This document shows, piece after piece, positions 9,391 through 18,126 of a stretch of DNA of 64,000 nt. The position numbers were made by a program, and so were the translations under genes. The notes beneath the pieces were generated by a model. That model saw only the letters and a list, made by a program, of their open reading frames with translations, searched no databases and was not told where the DNA came from. Source of the stretch: CBDFMR01 sp965249765. GTDB taxonomy: Bacteria; Bacteroidota; Bacteroidia; Chitinophagales; Saprospiraceae. Position 1 is the first letter of the stretch. Each line of letters opens with the position of its first letter. The stretch covers positions 2,542,001 through 2,606,000 of the forward strand of contig CBDFMR010000005.1 in assembly GCA_965249765.1 (NCBI GenBank), written 5' to 3'.

Positions 9391-9984
9391 ATGGAATTGA
9401 TCTTCGCCACAGGAAACGAGAACAAGGCCAGAGAGGTGCGCAGTGTTCTGCCTAATCGTATTTCTCTGAAAACACTGAGTGACATCGAGTTTCATGATGA
9501 GATCGAGGAAGTGGGAAAGACACTGGCTGAAAATGCGATCATAAAAGCGACAACTGTACACAACTTTTATCGGTCTAATGTCTTTGCAGAAGATACTGGC
9601 CTGGAAGTAAATGCACTTAATGGCGCGCCAGGTGTCTATACTGCTCGCTATGGCGGGCCCTCAAATGACGCTGACAAAAATATGTCCACCCTTCTCGACG
9701 CTCTGAAGAACCATGATGATCGAGCTGCGAGATTCAGGACCGTCGTAGCATTGATTCTCGATGAATCGTTGTTGACTTTTGAAGGAATACTGGAGGGAGA
9801 AATAAGCCTTGAACGACGAGGAAATCAGGGATTTGGTTATGATCCTCTATTTGTCCCCAAAGGATATTCGAGGACACTGGCACAATTGTCAGAAGGTGAA
9901 AAAAACCTTATCAGCCATCGAAAGAATGCCATTGATAAATTGGTGGCATACCTATCAGATCCTATAAATAGAAATCGAGAATAA
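9391..9984 (+). CDS. rdgB: XTP/dITP diphosphatase (RdgB/HAM1)
   Basis: House-cleaning nucleotide pyrophosphatase that hydrolyses XTP, dITP and ITP to monophosphates, keeping deaminated purines out of DNA and RNA. The N-terminal ATGNENKAREV is the family's substrate-binding lysine motif. EDTGLEVNAL carries the catalytic/metal-binding acid, with GFGYDPLF and a late SHR (base recognition) following. 197 aa is normal. It lies directly after the 8958 gene, and its last 23 bp overlap the end of the convergent mqnP gene, so the two genes share 3' ends. Confidence 0.95.
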   Translation: MELIFATGNENKAREVRSVLPNRISLKTLSDIEFHDEIEEVGKTLAENAIIKATTVHNFYRSNVFAEDTGLEVNALNGAPGVYTARYGGPSNDADKNMSTLLDALKNHDDRAARFRTVVALILDESLLTFEGILEGEISLERRGNQGFGYDPLFVPKGYSRTLAQLSEGEKNLISHRKNAIDKLVAYLSDPINRNRE

Positions 9985-10840
9985 AGCAGACGCCGAAGAT
10001 CAAGCTGGCAAATCCATTGGTAAGAAAGAAAGCCTGGTTAATCCTTGATAGGTCGTTGTGACTTACAATTACGTGCTGATACAAAAGCAGCAGCACGAAT
10101 GCACCTGTCCCTATCATGTGCAGGTAACCAACACTCGGAGTATTATGCATGAGATACAAAGTAGCATAGACGATGAGTAGTCCTACGACGAGATGAAGCA
10201 GGCGAGCCAACAATATTGTAGTCTTGGGCCCTAAAAAAACAGGAACGGAATGTAGACCATATTGTCGATCAAAGGACTCATCTTGTAGTGCATATACCAT
10301 ATCAAATCCTGCAACCCAAAGCAATACAATCAGTCCATAGACTATAGGAATCCAAGAAATCGAAGCCGTCACTGCAATATATGCTCCGACAGGTGCAAGA
10401 GCCAGACCCAGACCCAAGATAATATGACACAGCGAAGTAAATCGCTTGGTATAAGAATAGCCCAATACTATAATCAATGCAATAGGGCTTAAGAAGAAAC
10501 ATAGTCGATTGATGAAATACGTCGTCACCACAAAACAAAGGCAACTCACAACTACAAGCCAAAGCACCGACGATGCCGATACCTCTCCCTTAGGAATTTC
10601 ACGACCCGCCGTACGTGCATTGAGTGAATCCAAAGAGCTGTCACTATATCTGTTAAATGCCATGGCAGCCGTACGTGCCAAGATCATGCACAACAACACA
10701 AGCCCCAAAGTTTCCCACCGAAAATCGTGGTCATTATACAAACCCAGATAGAACCCTACCATAGCAAAAGGAATGGCGAATATGGTATGACTAAACTTTA
10801 TAAGACGCAAATACTTTATCATCGATCCAAAAATACTCAA
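9962..10840 (-). CDS. mqnP: UbiA-family prenyltransferase, probably MqnP of the futalosine pathway
   Basis: Polytopic membrane prenyltransferase, about eight or nine helices over 292 aa. Both Asp-rich UbiA motifs are present: NRYSDSSLD (Asn63, Asp67, Asp71) and DMVYALQDESFD (Asp180 to Asp191), which bind Mg-prenyl diphosphate. Sequences of this kind are often annotated as 4-hydroxybenzoate octaprenyltransferase. In organisms that use the futalosine route the same family member is MqnP, which prenylates 1,4-dihydroxy-6-naphthoate. mqnE in this window makes MqnP the better reading (inference). Start choice: ATG at 10840; an internal ATG six codons later is equally possible. Confidence 0.82.
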   Translation of the reverse strand: MSIFGSMIKYLRLIKFSHTIFAIPFAMVGFYLGLYNDHDFRWETLGLVLLCMILARTAAMAFNRYSDSSLDSLNARTAGREIPKGEVSASSVLWLVVVSCLCFVVTTYFINRLCFFLSPIALIIVLGYSYTKRFTSLCHIILGLGLALAPVGAYIAVTASISWIPIVYGLIVLLWVAGFDMVYALQDESFDRQYGLHSVPVFLGPKTTILLARLLHLVVGLLIVYATLYLMHNTPSVGYLHMIGTGAFVLLLLYQHVIVSHNDLSRINQAFFLTNGFASLIFGVCFILDFYL

Positions 10841-10900
10841 TAGAATGAGCTTTAAAATTTCTTCCTACCTTTATGCCTTTAATAATCACAACACATTCCG

Positions 10901-11680
10901 ATGAAAAATATTTTCGTTCTCTCCTTACTTGTCCTATTCATAGGTTGTAAATCTGATAAAAAAGTAGATCAGAAATCTACAGAAGAAACAGCGATTGCTA
11001 AAAAATACACCCTCACACCATTTAAGGAATCGGCTTTCTTTGGCGATGCTGAAATAAAAGACATGACATTTCAAGATGGAGAGTTTGTATTCGACCTTGC
11101 GGAAAGCAGGTACAAGCTTGGAGAGCAGAGCCCTGATAAAAACTCAAAGATGTGCGCCAACTCTGACAAAGGTCAGCACATCCACCTGATAGTAAACAAT
11201 AGTCCCTACGCTGCGAAGTATGAATCTACATTTGACTACAATCTACCGAATGGTGAGCATCACCTTCTCGCTTTCCTTTCCAGATCTTATCATGAAAGTA
11301 TCAAGACGGATAAGGCCTACTACCTCAAAAAAATACTAGTCGAGGACAATAGCATCAAAGCTGCCGTGACTCTAGAAGATCCGTTGTTATTTTACAGCAG
11401 GCCCAAGGGAGTGTACCTGGGTAAGGACACCGAGAAGGTAATGCTTGACTTCTATGTAAGTAATTGCGAACTGGGTACCGATTACAAAGTAAAGGCCAAT
11501 ATCAATGGAGAAGAGCATGTCCTCGATAAGTGGCAGCCATACTATATTGAGGGATTGCCGATGGGTGAGAACACAATCGAACTTAAATTGATTGATGCTT
11601 CGGGAAAATTAGTCGAGACTCCCTTGAATCCCGTTGCCCGCCACTTCACACTTAAGGCTGATCCCGCAGAAGAGATGTGA
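10901..11680 (+). CDS. Periplasmic lipoprotein of unknown function
   Basis: A 259-aa predicted lipoprotein: MKNIFVLSLLVLFIGCKS has a lipobox ending at Cys16, followed by a charged linker. Two beta-rich halves follow. The first contains DKGQHIHLIVNNSPY and LPNGEHHLLAFLSRSYHES, a His-rich pattern like that of Bacteroidota lipoproteins often annotated as phosphopeptide-binding. The second has ENTIELKLIDASGK. No catalytic motif is recognised. It diverges from mqnP with a 60-bp gap, and a near-consensus -7 element TACCTTTA lies at 10866-10873. It is probably anchored in the inner or outer membrane facing the periplasm. Function unknown. Confidence 0.7.
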   Translation: MKNIFVLSLLVLFIGCKSDKKVDQKSTEETAIAKKYTLTPFKESAFFGDAEIKDMTFQDGEFVFDLAESRYKLGEQSPDKNSKMCANSDKGQHIHLIVNNSPYAAKYESTFDYNLPNGEHHLLAFLSRSYHESIKTDKAYYLKKILVEDNSIKAAVTLEDPLLFYSRPKGVYLGKDTEKVMLDFYVSNCELGTDYKVKANINGEEHVLDKWQPYYIEGLPMGENTIELKLIDASGKLVETPLNPVARHFTLKADPAEEM

Positions 11681-11836
11681 TCGATATAAAATTTATATAG
11701 GTTCAATTTAAGAATTCAATTCATAGCAATAATTCAATTACAAGTTTTAAATTTGCCACCTCAAATCGGAGGTTGTAGCTATAAAAGAATAGAAACAACT
11801 ACTTCAAATTTGATGACTTCATTGAAATATTGAAAT

Positions 11837-11911
11837 GGTGATTGTAGCTCAGTTGGTTAGAGCGCCGGATTGTGGTTCCGGAGGCCGCCGGTTCAAATCC
11901 GGTCTTTCACC
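11837..11911 (+). tRNA. tRNA-His (anticodon GTG)
   Basis: A full cloverleaf can be drawn. The extra 5' G (-1) diagnostic of tRNA-His is at 11837, the D arm is GCTC/GAGC, the anticodon stem is CCGGA/TCCGG with loop TTGTGGT, and the T arm loop is TTCAAAT. Discriminator C73 at 11911 can pair with G-1. The CCA end is not encoded. The acceptor stem GTGATTG/CTTTCAC pairs at positions 1-4 and 7 but leaves two adjacent T-T oppositions (5:68 and 6:67). Confidence 0.95.
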
Positions 11912-12206
11912 CTACTTTCACTCCCAATAATCGCCATCTCCATGGCTGACCGATGGGAAGTGGTTCTCTCCAAAGGCCCAACGGGGTCGCACAATCTAGC
12001 ATAGGCAGCACCCAATGGCTGAACACCCTAACTAAATATAGCTCTGAAGGAGTGTAACTACTGGAACCGAGTTAAAAAATTAAAGAGCTAATAATCTCCA
12101 TGTCTCGGATCTCGGCCTCTCGAAGTCCCGATGTCCATTTCTCATCTTCAAATTATCAAATTATCAAATTGACCTTCCCGTTTCTCGTTCTCCCGCTGTC
12201 TTTCTC
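11912..12206. other. Intergenic region with simple-repeat tract
   Basis: About 295 bp between tRNA-His and a convergent lipoprotein gene. It contains the octamer tract CAAATTAT repeated in tandem at about 12148-12163, the opposite-strand counterpart of the tracts at 1680-1816. No gene or clear terminator is visible. Confidence 0.4.
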
Positions 12207-12578
12207 CTAGCCATGAATCTTAATCCAATTAACGGTGCTATCCTGTTCAAATTTGATCACCATGGTTTTTGTATGCAGTGTAAAGAACTTGATACTTTTC
12301 TGATGAACCCTATAAAACAAATGTAAATTATCCTCTTTGTCAGGTTTGCCTAATAGCGATACAATCTCCCTGTAGTTGAACGATCTAAGGTTTTGATTTT
12401 CCATTAGATCTTTAAGCATCTGTGCTCGATATGGATAGTTTTTGCCCTCTTTCACCTTCCATTTTTTACTCTCAAATATCTCCGGCGTCATTGGTTCTAC
12501 TAGCACATCAACATTCTTGTCTTCTGTACCACCATTGCAAGCACAGAAAAATATTAATAGTACTGCAGTCAACCTCAT
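12207..12578 (-). CDS. Small lipoprotein with SmpA/BamE-like fold
   Basis: A 123-aa predicted lipoprotein: the short N-terminus MRLTAVLLIFFCAC has a lipobox Cys at residue 14. The mature part contains RAQMLKDLMENQNLRSFNYREIVSLLGKPDKE, which resembles the helix-helix-LLGKP pattern of SmpA/OmlA (BamE) and related beta-lactamase-inhibitor-like folds, followed by three beta strands. Proteins of this kind are common single genes in Bacteroidota and are not necessarily BamE. No operon partner is evident. Role unknown; an envelope location is inferred. Confidence 0.65.
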   Translation of the reverse strand: MRLTAVLLIFFCACNGGTEDKNVDVLVEPMTPEIFESKKWKVKEGKNYPYRAQMLKDLMENQNLRSFNYREIVSLLGKPDKEDNLHLFYRVHQKSIKFFTLHTKTMVIKFEQDSTVNWIKIHG

Positions 12579-12659
12579 GTCGTAAAATAAAAAAAGAATC
12601 AGTTAGAATTATAACCAACCCTGCATTTTGACTTCCAAGTTCTGGGGCAATGGTCTGCC

Positions 12660-12803
12660 CGCGGAGCAAGGAATAGCGAAGTAATCCTTCGCGCCATATC
12701 GTGGGTGCGAATTATACTGTTCCGCTCCTACAGAGCTTAATAGAGAGTCAAGAAAGACTTGGGGCGATGCCCCAAGTTAAATCGTACGACCCCTTTGGGG
12801 TCA
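12660..12803. repeat. Hairpin-rich intergenic element
   Basis: Three perfect hairpins lie in about 130 bp of otherwise gene-free DNA (the gap is 12579-12982). The first is GCGAAG/CTTCGC at 12676-12692. The second is a 9-bp stem ACTTGGGGC/GCCCCAAGT with loop GAT at 12758-12778. The third is GACCCC/GGGGTC with loop TTT at 12789-12803. None is followed by a T-run, so they are not simple terminators. They look like a REP-type palindromic element; comparison with the rest of the genome would be needed to confirm that. Confidence 0.6.
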
Positions 12804-12982
12804 AGTCTAGGTAATGGAGCAGTCTGCAATGACCGAACGATAACATGTGAGGTTGCTTACGGTAGGTATGGCTTGTCCTCTGTACCCATAAAAAAATGTC
12901 AGATTACAGTAAATAGGTGAACCTAGATCGGAGAGTCTAACGAAAATGATGTTCCTTATCCTTCTATCGTCTGCTTTTACCC

Positions 12983-13279
12983 CTATCCAAGCAACGACTG
13001 TAGTTTCATGGCAAGGCCCATGTCTCCCTTGACTTTGACTTTGCCACCCATAACTGCCATCATAGGATTCATCTCACCAGTGGTGATTTTTCCCAGCGTC
13101 TCCAGACTTGTAGTAATGGTGCAATCTGCATCCTTGTCCTCTCCAGAGACCACATTGGCATCGCCTGTTCCATCGATAAAAACTGGTTGATCATCAAGGA
13201 CAAATTTTATGGTGCCACCTATAGGTGAGGTGTTCTGGGCTTGATCGTTAAATCTCTTTATGACTTCGTCAAAATTCAT
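12983..13279 (-). CDS. SCP2 sterol-transfer-family protein
   Basis: A 98-aa single-domain SCP2 protein. IKFVLDDQPVFIDG, CTITTSLETLGKITTGEMNPM and KVKVKGDMGLAMKLQSL match the domain from start to end. SCP2 domains bind acyl-CoA and other lipids in a hydrophobic tunnel. It sits 17 bp downstream of the acyl-CoA dehydrogenase on the same strand and is probably co-transcribed, suggesting acyl-CoA carriage during beta-oxidation (inference). No signal peptide; cytoplasmic. Confidence 0.9.
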   Translation of the reverse strand: MNFDEVIKRFNDQAQNTSPIGGTIKFVLDDQPVFIDGTGDANVVSGEDKDADCTITTSLETLGKITTGEMNPMMAVMGGKVKVKGDMGLAMKLQSLLG

Positions 13280-13296
13280 TTTTTCTTTTCTAATGT

Positions 13297-15117
13297 TTAA
13301 AAAACGGAAGCCATCGCGACTTCTTCTTCATTCAATATGGTTAAACTCTCAGGATGCTTTAAAGTTTCCTTCAAGCCGGATATTTTTGGTAGCTCATACT
13401 TAAAGTAGAATCGCATGGTATGGATCTTACTCTCATAAAAGTCAGAATCATACTTCATTTTGCCAGTCACAAGCGCAGTCTTGGCTGCTGTCGCCATCTT
13501 GAGCCACTGCCACCCTATTACGATCGTGCCCATGAATTCCATAAATACAGTGGCATCAGAGATGTATCTCTCATGATCTCCTGACATGGCATACTGAAGT
13601 AGATGCATGATGACCTCCTCGAGTGTTTTTGATGCTGACTTCAATTGACTTGCATACTTGGCAAGATCATCGTAGTTCTCCGCTGCTTTGATGGTATCGA
13701 TGATCTCTTTGGTCAGATGTCTCATCGCACGACCATTGTTCATCACAATCTTCCTGCCCAGTAAATCAAGTGACTGTATGCCTGTAGTTCCTTCATACAA
13801 AGCCATAATCTTGATGTCACGATAATATATTTCTGGTAAAAACTCTGTACAGAACCCATAACCGCCCAACACCTGTACAGCGTTACTCACGGACTCCCTA
13901 CCCATCTCCGCAGGATAAGTCTTGCATATGGGTGTAAGCAGCTCGAGAAGATCATGATATTTTTCTCTATGCTCCTCGGGACCTGCGATCGAAAAATCAT
14001 GATACAAAGAAGCGCAAGACAATAATGAAACGGCTCCTTCCGTAACTGCCTTCTGTAGAAGTAACATTCGACGTACATCGGGATGATTGATGATCATGGT
14101 CTGATTTGCATCTACGTTTTTCTTACCGCCAGACAGGATCCTTCTACCCTGAGGACGTTCTGTGGCATATTGCAGCGAAGCGTAGTATGCAGCTGTAGCC
14201 ACAGATGCAGCAGTAAAGCCCACATCTATTCTAGCTCCATTCATCATCTGAAACATGTGCTTTAATCCTTCATTGGGATTTCCTACTAGCCATCCCTGAC
14301 AATCACTCTCCTCGCCAAACACCAAGTGGGTAGTGCAATATCCTTTTTGTCCCATCTTCTGGAAATCGGCCACTGTTTTTACATCGTTAGGTTCCAGGGA
14401 ACCATCTTGCAGAGGACGTAATTTAGGCACAACAAACAGTGAAATTCCTTTGGTCCCAGCAGGAGCACCTTCTATGCGAGCCAATACCAGATGAATAAAA
14501 TTCTCACAATAATCATGATCTCCTCCTGAGATAAAAATCTTCTGCCCTGATACTTGATAAGAACCATCATCTTGTGGCTTAGCCTCGGTAGTAATATCAG
14601 ATAATGAGCTACCAGCTTGAGGCTCGGTAAGACACATGGTACCTCCCCACTCCCCTGACATCATTTGTGGGACATATGTATCGATCAACTCCTGACTTCC
14701 GAAAGTCACGATAAGATTGGCTGATCCGGCAGTAAGGCCTGTATATCCGGTAAGGTGGTTATTGGCAGCCTCTGCGACGTGACTGGTGGCAGCATAAAGC
14801 ACATGAGGCAATTGCATGCCGCCTACTTCATAATCAAACGTGGATCCTATCCATCCATTCTCCCCCGAATGCTTCATTATCTTCTCAACAACAGGATGTA
14901 CTATGATCCTCCCATCCTCAAACCTAGCGGGCTGTTCATCTGTCTCTCTGAATGAAGGAAAGAGTACCTCATCAGCAAAGCTCTTTACAGCATCCAGCAT
15001 GATATCCGCACTTTCCTTATCAAAGTCCTTGTAACGGTCGAAATCAAATATCTGTTCGATATTCAAGACTTCATGTAGAACAAACCGAAGATGTTCCATG
15101 CTCATATACTTAGCCAT
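13297..15117 (-). CDS. fadE: Acyl-CoA dehydrogenase, long (about 600 aa) FadE-type
   Basis: FAD enzyme that introduces the trans-2 double bond into acyl-CoA, the first step of beta-oxidation. CLTEPQAGSSLSDI and KIFISGGDHD are the FAD/substrate loops of the middle domain, and QVLGGYGFCTEF and RDIKIMALYEGTTGIQ are the C-terminal FAD-binding and catalytic-Glu regions. The 606-aa length includes an extra C-terminal helical domain, as in the class that also contains DmdC-like enzymes. Its own SCP2 gene follows. It diverges from fadN across a 190-bp AT-rich gap, so the beta-oxidation genes form two facing units. Chain-length preference cannot be read from sequence. Confidence 0.9.
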   Translation of the reverse strand: MAKYMSMEHLRFVLHEVLNIEQIFDFDRYKDFDKESADIMLDAVKSFADEVLFPSFRETDEQPARFEDGRIIVHPVVEKIMKHSGENGWIGSTFDYEVGGMQLPHVLYAATSHVAEAANNHLTGYTGLTAGSANLIVTFGSQELIDTYVPQMMSGEWGGTMCLTEPQAGSSLSDITTEAKPQDDGSYQVSGQKIFISGGDHDYCENFIHLVLARIEGAPAGTKGISLFVVPKLRPLQDGSLEPNDVKTVADFQKMGQKGYCTTHLVFGEESDCQGWLVGNPNEGLKHMFQMMNGARIDVGFTAASVATAAYYASLQYATERPQGRRILSGGKKNVDANQTMIINHPDVRRMLLLQKAVTEGAVSLLSCASLYHDFSIAGPEEHREKYHDLLELLTPICKTYPAEMGRESVSNAVQVLGGYGFCTEFLPEIYYRDIKIMALYEGTTGIQSLDLLGRKIVMNNGRAMRHLTKEIIDTIKAAENYDDLAKYASQLKSASKTLEEVIMHLLQYAMSGDHERYISDATVFMEFMGTIVIGWQWLKMATAAKTALVTGKMKYDSDFYESKIHTMRFYFKYELPKISGLKETLKHPESLTILNEEEVAMASVF

Positions 15118-15306
15118 AATCCCTATTTTGTCAATTAATTAAACTTAAAGTTAAATTATTTATTTCTAATAATCAATATTATAAAGGTCTTGAAGGCAAA
15201 TTCATAGTAAACATGGCATTATTTATTATACTTGAAGTATATTTATCATGTTAACTGTAACAGATGATATAAAATCATCATCTTTGGCATCTTCAATAAA
15301 ACATAT

Positions 15307-17706
15307 ATGACTTATAGGATAAAGAAAGTTGCTGTTTTGGGATCCGGTGTTATGGGATCTGGCATCGCCTGCCATTTGGCTAATGTGGGAATCGAAGTTC
15401 TTCTTCTCGACATTATTCCCCCTGACATTTCTGATGAAAAGAGAAACAATAAGATGGTACGAAACAGTATAGTCGATGGTTCTCTTAAACGAACGATCAA
15501 GTCAAAACCTGCACCGCTATACAACAAGAAATTTGCATCTCGAATCTCGACTGGTAATTTCGATGATGACTTTGAAAAAATATTTAAGGCAGACTGGATT
15601 ATTGAAGTAGTAGTAGAACGCCTAGACATTAAAAAACAGATTTTCGAGAAAGTCGAGGAATACAAAAAGCCTTCTGCGCTTATTACTTCCAATACTTCTT
15701 CTATTCCCATTCATCTATTGGTCGAAGGAAGATCTGATGAGTTTAAAAGTCAGTTTTGTGGGACTCACTTCTTTAACCCACCCCGATACCTACCCCTCCT
15801 GGAGATCATACCTCATGCATCTACATCGGCTCGTGTTGTAGATTTCTTTATGGAATTTGGTGACAAAATTATTGGCAAGCAAACAGTACTGTGTAAAGAT
15901 ACTCCAGCATTCATAGCCAATAGAATAGGCGTCATGTCAACAACGGAGACATTCAGACTCACTGAGAAGTACGACATGACCATCGAGGAGGTGGATGCCA
16001 TTACAGGGCCAGTACTCTCTCGCCCAAAAACCGCAACGTATAGGTTGCAAGACCTAGTTGGGCTCGATACGGGAGATAAGGTAAGTCGTTTTATCATAGA
16101 CAATGTGGACGATGAGTACATCACTCCACTGAAAAATGAAGACACACCTTCTTACATCAAATTTTTGGTGGAGAACAAATTCCTTGGCAACAAGTCGGGT
16201 AAAGGATTTTATGAAAGAACGGATCAGAAAGATGAGTCAGGCAAGCGCATCATCAATGCCTTGAATCTTAAAACACTTGAGTACCATCCAGCAAGTAAAC
16301 CTCGACTAGCACTTGTAGGAAAAGTGAAGAACATCGAACAGATGGATAAAAAGATGGCAGCTTTAATCGATGGTGACGAACGTGAAAACAAGTTCTTCAG
16401 AGATTACTTCTCAGCTCTATTCTCCTACTCCGCAAATAGAGTACCCGAGATATCAGATCAGTATTACGCCGTCGATGATGCGATGCGAGCCGGTTATATG
16501 TGGGACTACGGACCATTCGAGTATTGGGACCTACTAGGGTTTAAGCGAGGAGTAGACCTGATCTATGAAAGTGGACATAGCCTACCTTCCTGGATAAATC
16601 ATATGATTGATGATGGTATCGAGACATTCTATAAGCTCGACAATGGTCAGAAAAAGTACTATAACACTACTGAGAAAAAATACAAAGCACTCCCAGGCAC
16701 AGAAAACTTTGTCATCCTAGATGCTTACAGGGAGAAAACACCAATAATTAAGAACAGCGAGTGTACCGTGCATGACATTGGTGAAGGTGTGATGTGTCTC
16801 GAATTTACCAGCAAGAGCAATGCCATAGGCGAAGGAATAGGCAATGGCCTCCACGAGGCAATTACCAAAGCTGAAGAGGAAGGATGGAATGGTCTTGTTA
16901 TCGGTAACAATGCAAAAAACTTTACCGTCGGTGCCAACCTCATGGCCGTAGGAATGCTAGCTATGCAGAAAGACTTCGACACTCTGGGCAAGATGGTGGA
17001 CGATTTCCAGCAACTCACCATGCTATGCCGTACATCAAAAATCCCTGTAGTCGTAGCTACCCAGGGTTATGTCTTCGGCGGCGGATGCGAGTTATCCATG
17101 CATTGTGATGCAGGTGTCTATGCTGCTGAATCCTACATCGGACTCGTAGAGGTGGGAGCAGGTCTCATCCCCGGTGGTGGTGGATCAAAAGAAATGGCTC
17201 TCAGAGCATCTGATAGTTTCTTTGAAGGTGACGTACAGATCCCTACACTGATTGATCATTTTAAGCCAGTAGCAACGGCTAGTGTAGCGACTTCAGCATG
17301 GGAAGCTTTTGATTACAACCTCCTACTTAATACCAAAGACGAGGTCTGCGTAAAAACGCCTAACAACATTGGCAAAGCCAAAGAAAAAGTGCTCGACTTG
17401 TCTAGAAATTATGTTGCCGGTACCAAGAGAAATGACGTAACCGTTCTCGGTAGAACAGGCCTTTCAGCATTGTATACCGCCATCAATGAATTCCGACTTG
17501 GAGGATACATGAGTGATTACGATGTAGAAATAGCCAGAAAGTTGGCCTTCGTTATGTGTGGAGGTGACCTCACAGGAAGTCAAAAGGTGAGTGAGCAGTA
17601 TTTGCTCGATATAGAGCGAGAAGCTTTCCTCAGCCTCCTTGGAAATCAAAAGACGCTGGATAGGATACAGTATATATTGGTGAATAATAAGCCCTTGAGA
17701 AACTAG
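15307..17706 (+). CDS. fadN: 3-hydroxyacyl-CoA dehydrogenase / enoyl-CoA hydratase, FadN type
   Basis: Bifunctional beta-oxidation enzyme with the dehydrogenase first and the hydratase last, the FadN order (FadB has the reverse). The N-terminal Rossmann motif VAVLGSGVMGSGIA binds NAD, and THFFNPPRYLPLLE (about residues 152-165) carries the catalytic His. The hydratase half from about residue 480 includes GNNAKNFTVGANL and VATQGYVFGGGCELSMHCD (oxyanion hole), with EVGAGLIPGGGG containing the likely Glu. 799 aa matches FadN. The thiolase fadA follows, separated only by the small IVP-family gene, and fadE lies divergently upstream, giving a full beta-oxidation set. Confidence 0.93.
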   Translation: MTYRIKKVAVLGSGVMGSGIACHLANVGIEVLLLDIIPPDISDEKRNNKMVRNSIVDGSLKRTIKSKPAPLYNKKFASRISTGNFDDDFEKIFKADWIIEVVVERLDIKKQIFEKVEEYKKPSALITSNTSSIPIHLLVEGRSDEFKSQFCGTHFFNPPRYLPLLEIIPHASTSARVVDFFMEFGDKIIGKQTVLCKDTPAFIANRIGVMSTTETFRLTEKYDMTIEEVDAITGPVLSRPKTATYRLQDLVGLDTGDKVSRFIIDNVDDEYITPLKNEDTPSYIKFLVENKFLGNKSGKGFYERTDQKDESGKRIINALNLKTLEYHPASKPRLALVGKVKNIEQMDKKMAALIDGDERENKFFRDYFSALFSYSANRVPEISDQYYAVDDAMRAGYMWDYGPFEYWDLLGFKRGVDLIYESGHSLPSWINHMIDDGIETFYKLDNGQKKYYNTTEKKYKALPGTENFVILDAYREKTPIIKNSECTVHDIGEGVMCLEFTSKSNAIGEGIGNGLHEAITKAEEEGWNGLVIGNNAKNFTVGANLMAVGMLAMQKDFDTLGKMVDDFQQLTMLCRTSKIPVVVATQGYVFGGGCELSMHCDAGVYAAESYIGLVEVGAGLIPGGGGSKEMALRASDSFFEGDVQIPTLIDHFKPVATASVATSAWEAFDYNLLLNTKDEVCVKTPNNIGKAKEKVLDLSRNYVAGTKRNDVTVLGRTGLSALYTAINEFRLGGYMSDYDVEIARKLAFVMCGGDLTGSQKVSEQYLLDIEREAFLSLLGNQKTLDRIQYILVNNKPLRN

Positions 17707-17735
17707 ACAGAAGACTCTAGACTTACAGACAATAG

Positions 17736-18089
17736 ATGCATAATTACAAGGAACTAAAAATATGGCAAAGATCAAAAGACCTCTCCATTAGGATATATCG
17801 ATTGACCTCTACTTTTCCCGAGAAAGAAAAATTTGGATTAAGCAATCAAATGAGACGTTGTTCAATTTCTGTACCCTCAAACATAGCAGAAGGAAGTGCA
17901 AGAAATTCAAACAGACAACTTGAGCATTTCTTAAACATTGCGCTAGGTTCATTGGCAGAATTAGACACCCAAGTTATTATAAGTCAAGAATTAAAGTATA
18001 CACAAAGTAAAGAGCTAAATCTCATTATTAAAGAAATAAATGAACTTCAAAAAATGATAACTGTATTTAGAAACAGTTTGTCCAATTAA
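17736..18089 (+). CDS. Four-helix-bundle protein of the 23S rRNA intervening-sequence (IVP) family
   Basis: A 117-aa all-helical protein. Its start (YKELKIWQRSKDLSIRIYRLTSTFP), the middle LSNQMRRCSISVPSNIAEG and ARNSNRQLEHFLNIALGSLAELDTQ are the signature of the TIGR02436/IVP family. The family was named from proteins encoded in insertions within 23S rRNA of Leptospira and others; it is common as free-standing genes in Bacteroidota, and its function is not known. Here it stands between fadN and fadA, 29 bp after one and 37 bp before the other, flanked by (TCTANNN)n-like heptamer tracts (for example 18095-18122), which suggests a small inserted cassette. Confidence 0.9.
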   Translation: MHNYKELKIWQRSKDLSIRIYRLTSTFPEKEKFGLSNQMRRCSISVPSNIAEGSARNSNRQLEHFLNIALGSLAELDTQVIISQELKYTQSKELNLIIKEINELQKMITVFRNSLSN

Positions 18090-18126
18090 TCTATAAATCT
18101 AATGTCTAGTATCTAAAATCTACCCT

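Noticed and set aside
15312..15710. 132-aa minus-strand frame opposite fadN
   Set aside because: Antisense shadow of the NAD-binding domain; the plus frame carries clear motifs.
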